From contig CAYLVB010000010.1 in the NCBI GenBank assembly GCA_964387075.1, positions 1-64,000 of the forward strand: a stretch of DNA of 64,000 nucleotides, in the 5' to 3' direction. Below are positions 25,193 to 33,131 of this stretch, one piece after another. Each line of letters starts with the position of its first letter. The first letter of the stretch is position 1. Made by a program: the position numbers and the translations under genes. Source of the stretch: PALSA-968 sp964387075. Lineage in GTDB: Bacteria > Bacteroidota > Bacteroidia > B-17B0 > Aurantibacillaceae. The notes beneath the pieces were generated by a model that was given only the letters and a program-made list of their open reading frames with translations, was not told where the DNA came from and searched no databases.

Positions 25193-26332
25193 TTAATGTT
25201 TCTCGGCGATGGTGCGCAGGATCTTCTTGTCTATATCCGTTAAAGGTATATTTCTCCTTTCCATTACCCGCTGCGCCACTTCCATGGCCTTGCTGAACTC
25301 ATATACGCCGGGCTCCACGTTACCGCCCCAGGCAAAGGAAGGAACGTAAGTAGGAGGAAAACCTCCGCCAAAGATGTTCGCGTTCACCCCAACCACCGTA
25401 CCGGTGTTCAGCATCGTATTGATGCCCGTTTTACTGTGATCGCCCATGATCAGTCCGCAGAACTGCAGGCCGGTGCCTATCATTTTATGCTGCGTATAGT
25501 TGTAAGCCTTTACTTCTCCGTAATTGTTCTTCAGGTTCGAGTTATTGGTATCGGCGCCCAGGTTGCACCATTCTCCTACAACAGAATTGCCCAGGAATCC
25601 GTCATGCGCCTTGTTGCTGTATCCAAAGATCACCGAGTTGTTCACTTCGCCGCCTACTTTGCAATGCGGACCAATAGTACTGGGCCCATATACCTTGGCG
25701 CCCATTTTCAATTCGCTATGTTCGCACAATGCAAAACCTCCGCGTATCAAACAGCCTTCCATCACAACAGCGTCCTTACCTATATATACAGGTCCGTTCG
25801 TAGTATTGAAAGTAGCGAACTCCACAGAAGCACCTGCTTCCAGGAAAACTTTATGTTCCCCTATAACTTTATTGGTCTTGGAAAGCGGTTGCGACTTCTT
25901 TCCTTTGGTGATGAGGTCGAAGTCGTTGGCCAGTTCCACCCCATTGTTCCTGAAAATATCCCAGGGATGGTTCAGCACGGTGGCTTTACTTTTAGAAACA
26001 ACCTTTTCGTTGTTCTTTTCGAAATAGGCGGCCATGGTATCACCTATATACAAGGCCTGGCCACTTTTGAGTTTCTTGATCTCGTTAAATAATACATCAT
26101 CCGGGCAAACGCGCCCGTTGAGGTTCATAAAAGGATGATTGGGATCCCCACCCGAAGGGTATTTGGCGCTGAGATAAGGAATGGAATCGTAAGTGATCTC
26201 TTTTTTGAGCCTGAGCTGCCATTTTTCTTTGATGGTAAGTATGCCAACGCGCATTTCGCAGGCCGGACGCGTATACGTTAACGGCAAGAGGTCGCTCCAG
26301 CCGGCATCGTCATACAAAACGTAATTCATCAT
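25193..26332 (-). CDS. GlmU-family sugar nucleotidyltransferase-like protein (TIGR03991)
   Basis: A 379-residue protein of the Bacteroidota GlmU-like family. The N-terminus (NYVLYDDAGWSDLLPLTYTRPACEMRVGILTI) replaces the usual GxGxRxxP nucleotide loop with a divergent version. Residues about 160-340 are left-handed beta-helix hexapeptides (VYIGKDAVVMEGCLIRG, KMGAKVYGPSTIGPHCKVGG). It overlaps the glmM stop (ATGATGA), so both should act in one path, from GlcN-1-P toward UDP-GlcNAc or a related sugar. Whether the uridylyl site is active is unclear. Confidence 0.85.
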   Translation of the reverse strand: MMNYVLYDDAGWSDLLPLTYTRPACEMRVGILTIKEKWQLRLKKEITYDSIPYLSAKYPSGGDPNHPFMNLNGRVCPDDVLFNEIKKLKSGQALYIGDTMAAYFEKNNEKVVSKSKATVLNHPWDIFRNNGVELANDFDLITKGKKSQPLSKTNKVIGEHKVFLEAGASVEFATFNTTNGPVYIGKDAVVMEGCLIRGGFALCEHSELKMGAKVYGPSTIGPHCKVGGEVNNSVIFGYSNKAHDGFLGNSVVGEWCNLGADTNNSNLKNNYGEVKAYNYTQHKMIGTGLQFCGLIMGDHSKTGINTMLNTGTVVGVNANIFGGGFPPTYVPSFAWGGNVEPGVYEFSKAMEVAQRVMERRNIPLTDIDKKILRTIAEKH

Positions 26333-27729
26333 GCAACTTTTTCTTTAAGGAGCTCCTTGATATCCTGTATGATCTTTTTCGCCAAAGTATCGGCCGTGGT
26401 CATGCTGCTGCTTTCTGAAATGATACGGATAATAGGCTCTGTATTGGATTTACGTAAATGTACCCATTCTTTGTCAAACTCGATCTTTACGCCATCTACC
26501 GTGTTCACCGGCTGTTTTTTGTACTTGTGCTTTATTTTCTCGAGTATAGAATCCACGTTGATCTGCGGGGTAAGCTCAATTTTGTTCTTGGAGATATGAT
26601 AAGAAGGATAAGACTTTCTTAGCATGGACACCGATCTTCCCGACTTTGCCAAATGTGTAAGAAAGATGGCAATGCCAACCAGAGCATCTCTTCCGTAATG
26701 CAGCTCGGGCAGGATCACGCCACCATTGCCTTCACCGCCTATTACAGCCTTGGTCTCTTTCATCAGGGTAACCACGTTCACTTCGCCAACAGCAGAGGCG
26801 GAGTATTTTCCCCCCGCTTTTTCGGTGATATCACGCAAAGCACGGGTAGAAGAGAGGTTAGAGACCGTATTTCCTTTTTTGTGCTGCTGCAAAACATAGT
26901 CCGAAACCGCAACCAGGGTGTATTCTTCGCTGAACATTTCTCCATCTTCGCAAACCAATGCAAGACGGTCTACATCCGGGTCTACCGAAATGCCTACATG
27001 CGCTTTATTCTTGGTAACCGCTTTAGAGAGATCCGCCAAATTCTCCGGTAATGGCTCCGGGTTGTGACCGAAATTCCCCGTTGGCTCGCAATGTATTTTT
27101 ATGATATCGGAAACCCCCAGGGCCTGCAGTAACAACGGCACCGCGAAACCGCCGCTCGAATTCACCGCGTCAACCACCACCTTGAATTTTTTAGAACGGA
27201 TAGCTTTTACATCCACATAAGGAAGCTTCAGTATTTTGGCAATATGGATCTCAAGGAGGTCGTCTCTTTTAGTGATCTTGCCCAATTGCGACACATCCGC
27301 GAAAGAAACAGTGCCTTTCTCGGCCAGGGCCAATATCTTGCTTCCATCGGCTTCGCTGATGAACTCGCCTTTCTCGTTCAGCAATTTCAAAGCATTCCAC
27401 TGCTTGGGATTATGACTCGCGGTGATGATGATCCCTCCACGCGCTTTCAGTTCCGTTACGGCGATCTCAACAGTTGGCGTGGTAGAAAGCCCGAGATCGA
27501 TGCAGTCAATGCCAAGACCCGAGAGTGTAGCAATGGCCAGGTCGCTCACCATTTGTCCGGATAAACGGGCGTCGCGACCTATAACCACGATGGTCTTTCC
27601 TTTGGAGTTCTCCTTGATCCAGCTTCCGTAAGCGGCCACGAATTTTACAACATCGGGTGGAGTAAGGCCTTCTCCCGCTGTGCCGCCAATGGTTCCCCTG
27701 ATTCCCGAGATAGATTTAATTAATGTCAT
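26329..27729 (-). CDS. glmM: Phosphoglucosamine mutase / phosphohexomutase
   Basis: A 466-residue alpha-D-phosphohexomutase, interconverting glucosamine 6-phosphate and 1-phosphate for UDP-GlcNAc synthesis. The phosphoserine loop GGIIITASHNPKQWN puts the catalytic serine at 105; the magnesium loop is SVDPDVDRLAL; the sugar loop is GGEGNGGVILPELHYGRD; the phosphate loop near the end is RKSNTEPIIRIISES. GEGNGG fits GlmM-type rather than the GEMSG of other mutases, though phosphomannomutase activity is possible. First gene of a leftward pair with the GlmU-like gene. Confidence 0.88.
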   Translation of the reverse strand: MTLIKSISGIRGTIGGTAGEGLTPPDVVKFVAAYGSWIKENSKGKTIVVIGRDARLSGQMVSDLAIATLSGLGIDCIDLGLSTTPTVEIAVTELKARGGIIITASHNPKQWNALKLLNEKGEFISEADGSKILALAEKGTVSFADVSQLGKITKRDDLLEIHIAKILKLPYVDVKAIRSKKFKVVVDAVNSSGGFAVPLLLQALGVSDIIKIHCEPTGNFGHNPEPLPENLADLSKAVTKNKAHVGISVDPDVDRLALVCEDGEMFSEEYTLVAVSDYVLQQHKKGNTVSNLSSTRALRDITEKAGGKYSASAVGEVNVVTLMKETKAVIGGEGNGGVILPELHYGRDALVGIAIFLTHLAKSGRSVSMLRKSYPSYHISKNKIELTPQINVDSILEKIKHKYKKQPVNTVDGVKIEFDKEWVHLRKSNTEPIIRIISESSSMTTADTLAKKIIQDIKELLKEKVA

Positions 27730-27912
27730 ACAACTGGTATATTAACCTAAATGATAGGATACCGAGCGGGAGAGATCACTGTGAATATGGATCCTATCCA
27801 CTCGCTCCGGTATATTCTCACAATACAATTTCTTTTCTACAAAAGTAGCCTCCTGTGCCTAAATGAGGCTGTTTATTTCTCAACATTTAAAACGAGGGAA
27901 TGTGTAAAAAAA

Positions 27913-27945
27913 TTGTGCGCTCAAGAGCAAAAAACAATATTTTTG
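27913..27945 (+). promoter_or_regulatory. Possible Bacteroidota-type promoter for the TPR/comA genes
   Basis: TTG (27913-27915), 22 bases, TATTTTTG (27938-27945), close to TTTG / TAnnTTTG but with slightly long spacing. It is the only clear signal in the 309-base gap 27730-28038, which otherwise holds no gene. Confidence 0.4.
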
Positions 27946-28038
27946 TATCTGATAAAAAAGAGGTAACTTTAAGCTAATTCGTTCTTTTGGCCCCATTGTT
28001 GAAGCAGGTTAGTGAGAAAGAGGGGATAAATTACAAGT

Positions 28039-29454
28039 ATGGAGAAAAACAACTTACCCGGAGGTGGATCCGGAGACAACGATATCAATAAATTAGTGAA
28101 GCGCTTTGAGAATATGCTCGTGAACAGCGAAGTGTATTACTTTGAGTCTGATGAGCTGGAAGAGATCATCGACCACTATTTTAACTCGGGAAACCCCACT
28201 AACCTGAAAAAAGCCATCGATTTCGCGCTTGATCGCTATCCCAACGTTACCGATTTCAAGATCGCGCGCGCGCAATTCCTGGCCTATAACCAAAAAACGC
28301 AGGAAGCGCTTAAATTGCTGAATGACGTGGAACTCATCGAGCCTTCCAATCCCGATATTTATACAACACGCGGTTATATCTATAGCCAGATGGGCCTCAG
28401 CGAACAGGCCGTTGAAAATTACAAGACCGCGCTGAACTTTACCGACCAGCCCGATGAGGTGATGGTTGCTTTGGGAACTGAATTCCTGACCCAAGAGCAA
28501 TATTTAGACGCTATTTACTATCTCAAAAAGGCCGCTAAGCATAATCCTGAGAACGATTACGCGTTGAGCGAGCTGTTCATTGCTTTTGATTCGTCGCAAA
28601 AACTGGCCGAGGGCGTGGAGTTCTTCCAGACACTGATCGATGAGAATCCCTATAACCATTTTGCCTGGTTCAATTTTGGTTTGTGCTGCAGCAAAACAGG
28701 CAACCACGATAAAGCGCTCGAGTCGTACGATTACGCAATCGCCATCAACGAGAAATTCGCATCGGCCTATTTCAATAAGGCAAACGCTTTGGCCAGCCTC
28801 AACCGTTTCAACGAGGCCATTGACGTGTATAAGGAAACCTTCGATCACGAAGAGCCTGATCCTACCGCTTATTATTACATTGGCGAGTGCTACGAGCAGA
28901 TGAATGATTACGATAATGCGCTCCTGTACTATAACAAATCCATCAAAAAACAACCTGAGTTCGCTGATGCCTGGCTGGCCATAGGGATCGTTTTGGACAT
29001 ACAGAATCGCCTCACCGAAGGAATTCATTATATCAAGAAAGCGCTTGAGCTGAACGCGAAAGAACCGGAATACTGGTATGTGTTTGGCGACCTGCAGCGC
29101 AAACTCGGTTTCCTTGAAGAAGCCGGGGATGCCTACGCGCGCGTGATCGAACTACATTATACCGGCTGGGACATCTGGCTGGATTATGCCGACCTGTTAT
29201 TTGAAGCGGATTACGCGGCGCAAGCCATCGAGATGCTGAACGAGGCGGTGAAACAGTTTCCCGACGTTGCGGAGTTGCATTACCGCATCAGCGCGATGCT
29301 GATCAGCGTAAGCAAAAAACAGGAAGCGCTTGTACATTTACAGAACGCGCTTACTTTGAACTACGACAAACACAACGAATTGTTTGAGTACGCGCCTGCT
29401 TTAAAGGAGAACGAAACAGTCCTGAAGGTCATCGATACATTTAAGAAACCCTGA
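28039..29454 (+). CDS. Cytoplasmic TPR-repeat protein
   Basis: A 471-residue protein with no signal peptide or membrane helix. After an acidic N-terminus, about eleven TPR units run from residue 60 to the end, with canonical W/Y-LG-Y-A-F-A-P spacing (YFNKANALASLNRFNEAIDVYKE; YYYIGECYEQMNDYDNALLYY). TPR arrays bind peptide partners; none is indicated here. One base separates its stop from the comA start, and the tight pairing suggests joint expression. Function unknown. Confidence 0.85.
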   Translation: MEKNNLPGGGSGDNDINKLVKRFENMLVNSEVYYFESDELEEIIDHYFNSGNPTNLKKAIDFALDRYPNVTDFKIARAQFLAYNQKTQEALKLLNDVELIEPSNPDIYTTRGYIYSQMGLSEQAVENYKTALNFTDQPDEVMVALGTEFLTQEQYLDAIYYLKKAAKHNPENDYALSELFIAFDSSQKLAEGVEFFQTLIDENPYNHFAWFNFGLCCSKTGNHDKALESYDYAIAINEKFASAYFNKANALASLNRFNEAIDVYKETFDHEEPDPTAYYYIGECYEQMNDYDNALLYYNKSIKKQPEFADAWLAIGIVLDIQNRLTEGIHYIKKALELNAKEPEYWYVFGDLQRKLGFLEEAGDAYARVIELHYTGWDIWLDYADLLFEADYAAQAIEMLNEAVKQFPDVAELHYRISAMLISVSKKQEALVHLQNALTLNYDKHNELFEYAPALKENETVLKVIDTFKKP

Positions 29455-29455
29455 T

Positions 29456-30235
29456 ATGGTCTATAATAACGACACGCTTAATCTACCCAAACGCACCACG
29501 CGACCCCGTAAGGCGGGTATCACCATGGTGATGGATAAGGGCTTGTCGCTGCGCCAGGTTGAGGATTATCTCGATACGAGCGCTGATTTTGTGGATTATG
29601 TGAAGTTGGGCTTCGGGACCTCCATCATTACAAAACACCTCAAAGAAAAGATCGCGCTTTATAAAGAGGCCGGCATTAAAACCTATTTGGGAGGAACTCT
29701 TTTTGAAGCTTTTGTTATTCGTGATCAGTTCGAGGAGTATATCAAGTTCGCTTCTTCGCTCAAGCTTGAGATGGCTGAGGTTTCCGACGGATCTATTGTT
29801 TTGGATCATGGCAAGAAGTGCGAGTACATCAGTAAATTGGCGAAACACTTCACGGTACTTTCGGAGGTTGGCTCGAAAGAAGAAGGGATCATCATCCACC
29901 CGGCCAAATGGATCAAAATGATGAACGCTGAGCTGGAAGCAGGTTCTTTTAAAGTGATCGCCGAAGCGCGCGAGAGCGGCAATGTAGGTATCTTTCACCG
30001 CAACGGAAGTGCGCACGTAATGCTCATCAACAAGATCACCGCCAAAGTACCCGGTGACGCGATCATTTGGGAAACCCCGCAAAAAGCGCAGCAGGTGTAC
30101 TTCATTAAACTGATGGGATCCAACGTGAATTTAGGCAATATCTCTTTCGAAGAGGTAATTCCCTTGGAAACCCTGCGTTTAGGCCTCAGGGGCGATACTT
30201 TCTTCACTTTCCTGGAAGGACATAAGCAGGAATAA
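29456..30235 (+). CDS. comA: Phosphosulfolactate synthase
   Basis: A 259-residue TIM-barrel enzyme of the ComA family, which adds sulfite to phosphoenolpyruvate to give (R)-phosphosulfolactate, the first step of coenzyme M synthesis in archaea and of sulfolactate formation in some bacteria. Family segments seen are GITMVMDKGLSLRQVEDYLD, ADFVDYVKLGFGTS, KTYLGGTLFEAFV, EVSDGSIVLDHGKK and GNVGIFHRNGSAH. The later genes comB and comC are not in this window. In Bacteroidota the product may feed sulfonate metabolism, but that is inference. Confidence 0.88.
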   Translation: MVYNNDTLNLPKRTTRPRKAGITMVMDKGLSLRQVEDYLDTSADFVDYVKLGFGTSIITKHLKEKIALYKEAGIKTYLGGTLFEAFVIRDQFEEYIKFASSLKLEMAEVSDGSIVLDHGKKCEYISKLAKHFTVLSEVGSKEEGIIIHPAKWIKMMNAELEAGSFKVIAEARESGNVGIFHRNGSAHVMLINKITAKVPGDAIIWETPQKAQQVYFIKLMGSNVNLGNISFEEVIPLETLRLGLRGDTFFTFLEGHKQE

Positions 30236-30316
30236 AGCTTCTGTTAATTCATCTAAAAAGCCCTTATTTTATTAGTTCAATTGTTATATTTACATCCTTT
30301 TTAAAGCCAAAATAGA

Positions 30317-30634
30317 ATGAAAGAAGTAACGGTACAGGAATTGAAATCCATGCAGGACAAGAAAGAGGATTTTCAGTTGATCGATATCCGCGAAGAATAC
30401 GAATTTGATATCTGCAACCTGGGCGGAGAACTTATTCCCATGGGTGATATGGCGGATAATGTGGATAAGGTCAGTAAGGACAAAAAAGTAGTGGTGCATT
30501 GCCGCAGCGGCAAGCGTTCCGCTTCCGTGATACAAATGCTCGAGCAGCAGCACGGCTTCACCAATCTCTATAATTTAAAGGGCGGCATTATGGCCTGGGC
30601 CGAAGAGATCGATACCGAAATGGCCAAATACTAA
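30317..30634 (+). CDS. Single-domain rhodanese-like protein
   Basis: A 105-residue rhodanese, similar in size to GlpE. The active loop is HCRSGKRSA with catalytic Cys62, preceded by LIDIREEYEFDICNL and followed by GFTNLYNLKGGIMAWAEEID, the classic ends of the fold. Such proteins transfer sulfane sulfur; acceptors are unknown. It lacks a signal peptide and is cytoplasmic. The DedA gene starts 4 bases after its stop. Confidence 0.9.
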   Translation: MKEVTVQELKSMQDKKEDFQLIDIREEYEFDICNLGGELIPMGDMADNVDKVSKDKKVVVHCRSGKRSASVIQMLEQQHGFTNLYNLKGGIMAWAEEIDTEMAKY

Positions 30635-30637
30635 GCC

Positions 30638-31267
30638 GTGGTAGAGTTATTCAAACACATTTTACATCTTGATTTCGAATGGCTGTTTGCCAATTACAGC
30701 ACGTCTATCTATGTGATCCTGTTCCTTGTTATTTTTATTGAGACCGGCCTGGTGGCTATGCCTTTTCTTCCCGGCGATTCACTTTTGTTTACCGCGGGAT
30801 TATTTGCCCGTTCGGGCGCGCTTGATCTTAGCTTATTATTGATTCTTTTATTCATTGCCGCCGTTTTGGGCGATAACAGCAATTACTGGGTAGGACGAAA
30901 GATCGGGCTTCGTGTTTTTCATTTAAAGTTTCGCGGAAAGCCCATCGTAAAACAAGAGTATCTTACAAAAACACATGCCTTCTTTGAGAAGCATGGTACT
31001 AAGGCCATCATCATGGCGCGCTTCGTTCCCTTTGTGCGCACCTTCGCGCCTTTTGCGGCGGGAGTAGGAGAGATGAGCTACAAACGTTTTGTAAGTTTTG
31101 ATGTATTGGGCGGCGCTTTATGGATCGGGTCTTTAACGATAGCCGGTTATCTTTTGGGCGAAGTTGAATTCATCCGCAAGCACATCGATCTCGTTTGCCT
31201 CGGTATCATCCTTGTTTCTGTATTGCCGGTTGTATTTGCGGCGCTGAAGAGCCGTAAAAAAGTTTAA
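30638..31267 (+). CDS. DedA family membrane protein
   Basis: A 209-residue inner-membrane protein with the DedA/SNARE-associated signature: FIETGLVAMPFLPGDSLLF, GDNSNYWVGRKIG, and FFEKHGTKAIIMARFVPFVRTFAPFAAGVGEM with the conserved arginines. DedA proteins help to recycle undecaprenyl phosphate and other lipids across the membrane. The start is a GTG at 30638; no ATG precedes the conserved region. Gap 31268-31446 that follows holds nothing I can name. Confidence 0.9.
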   Translation: MVELFKHILHLDFEWLFANYSTSIYVILFLVIFIETGLVAMPFLPGDSLLFTAGLFARSGALDLSLLLILLFIAAVLGDNSNYWVGRKIGLRVFHLKFRGKPIVKQEYLTKTHAFFEKHGTKAIIMARFVPFVRTFAPFAAGVGEMSYKRFVSFDVLGGALWIGSLTIAGYLLGEVEFIRKHIDLVCLGIILVSVLPVVFAALKSRKKV

Positions 31268-31446
31268 GCTGATTTTATTATACAAATAAATGCCGGTTGC
31301 AAAAGCTGCTTGCATCTTTATTGCTTTCCGTAAAACCTGCAAGCTCAAATTAAATTTATGTAACGCAATGAGTATTTCCCATTTTAGGTTTACATCCTGA
31401 AAGAAATTGTGTTGTTGAGTTTGCTCTTTGACGTATTGAAATGAAA

Positions 31447-33015
31447 TTACTCCAACACAATTTTTCTTACAGTTCTTTCACCCCCGGCAATGACCTCCAC
31501 AAAATAAATGCCGGGGGCCTGCTTGCCGAGGTCGATGGTTTTGGTGAGTTCTCCTGCTAAAGTTGAAATACTTTCTGTATAGGTCGTTTGACCCATGGCG
31601 GAAGTTATCCGAATACTTATCGGTCCGTCAGCTACCGGTGACGAATAGTGTATAGTGAATGAATTCTGGACCGGGTTGGGGTACAAAAGCATTGCTTCCT
31701 TTTGGGTCGGGCCCTGTTCTACAGAATTCAAGTGATCTTCGGATAACTTGCATAGAAAGGCTCCGCTTTGGTTGGTTACTGAATGATTATCGAAGGTTAC
31801 CTGGCCGCCCCCCATATCTCCGGTTATGTATAGGTCGTTATTTGAGCCGGTTACTATTGCTCTTCCCCTGGCCCCCCCCGCACCGGCGCTTGTTTTTACC
31901 CATTGAAAGGTTCCTGAGGTATCATACTCTGCAACAAAAAGCCGTGTATTTCCATTAGGGTGAAGAACAGTGTCGATCATGTCAAAATCTGCATCAAAGC
32001 TCCCTGAGATATAAATTTTGTTATCACGACATGCTATTCCGCAACCCCAATCAGTTCCGGAACCAGCAAGGCGTTTGGCCCAGAGGCAATTGCCGCTTTG
32101 GTCGTACTTTACGAAAACCGCGTCTTGGCCCGTATTTGGATTAGATGAAAGTGTGTGCGTATCAAAAGTTGTCGTCCAAAGCAAATTTCCATGTAGATAT
32201 AAGTTATTGTAATCATCAATCGCCATTTTCAACCTTGTTGCTAATTGATGCACCCATGCAAGGTTTCCTAAATAATCGTATTTTGCAAAGTAATAATTTC
32301 CATTATTCGAATTCAGGATTATTTGCTGCTGCCCCTTTCCAAGAACAGTTGTCCCCATTACGCCGCCGTAAGTAAAAAAATCACCGCTAGTTCCAAGAGT
32401 TATTTGATCTCCGCCGTCATCTTGAATACCCCAAAAATAATTTCCATTAAGATCGCATTGAGCCAGGTAAGGCACGCTATAGTTGCTCTGAGAAATCAAG
32501 GTAATTGAATTATTGAGTTTTAAAGTGTCGTGAAAAGTTCCGGTAATAATTAGATTTCCTAAGGTATTTACCCGATCAAACACTACAAATGCCTTGCTTT
32601 GCTTAAGCCAAATTAAATTACCGTTAGGGTCGAATTTCATGAAAAAAGTTCGACCTGATTGACCGCTGTATGTGACCGAATTAATTGTTAAACCATTACT
32701 CCGCAAGGAAAGAAAAATGTTGCTTATACTATCTGTACATAGACCCGTTATTATGCCTCCACCGTTGCTAAAGTCGTGTTCCCATACTTTATTTCCCAAA
32801 GAATCATACTTTGCAAAAAACAGCCCATATGAACTTATTGAATTACCCCCACCATACTCTCCGGCAATAAATATATTCGAGTTTCTATCCTTGGCAATAT
32901 ATGTCGATTTGTTCTGATATCCGCTCCATGTATCTGTTGTTGCCCATTTAAAAACCTGACTTTGAAGACAAAAACATCCAAGCTGTATAATAAAAAGAAA
33001 AATACTCTTTTTCAT
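31447..33015 (-). CDS. Secreted beta-propeller-like protein with T9SS sorting domain
   Basis: A 522-residue secreted protein. The start at 33015 is chosen because it opens the signal peptide (MKKSIFLFIIQLGCFCLQSQ); the frame is open ten codons upstream. The body has SBBP-type repeats of about 50 residues, each with a WAK/FVKYD-like strand (FFAKYDSLGNKVWEHDF, FVKYDQSGNCLWAKRL, FVAEYDTSGTFQWVKT). The C-terminus (LLYPNPVQNSFTIHY ... APGIYFVEV ... RKIVLE) is a T9SS type A sorting domain. No enzyme motif is seen. It is divergent from the 33132 gene and is A+T-richer than the housekeeping genes nearby. Confidence 0.82.
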   Translation of the reverse strand: MKKSIFLFIIQLGCFCLQSQVFKWATTDTWSGYQNKSTYIAKDRNSNIFIAGEYGGGNSISSYGLFFAKYDSLGNKVWEHDFSNGGGIITGLCTDSISNIFLSLRSNGLTINSVTYSGQSGRTFFMKFDPNGNLIWLKQSKAFVVFDRVNTLGNLIITGTFHDTLKLNNSITLISQSNYSVPYLAQCDLNGNYFWGIQDDGGDQITLGTSGDFFTYGGVMGTTVLGKGQQQIILNSNNGNYYFAKYDYLGNLAWVHQLATRLKMAIDDYNNLYLHGNLLWTTTFDTHTLSSNPNTGQDAVFVKYDQSGNCLWAKRLAGSGTDWGCGIACRDNKIYISGSFDADFDMIDTVLHPNGNTRLFVAEYDTSGTFQWVKTSAGAGGARGRAIVTGSNNDLYITGDMGGGQVTFDNHSVTNQSGAFLCKLSEDHLNSVEQGPTQKEAMLLYPNPVQNSFTIHYSSPVADGPISIRITSAMGQTTYTESISTLAGELTKTIDLGKQAPGIYFVEVIAGGERTVRKIVLE

Positions 33016-33131
33016 GGCGCTTTTTGACCAAAGATAAGGCACCACTTATTACTTAGTAAGCTTTATTCGGTAATAGGCTTTGTTTAATAGCTAGAAACCA
33101 TAATTTCCTAACCACTAAAAAAAATAAAAGA

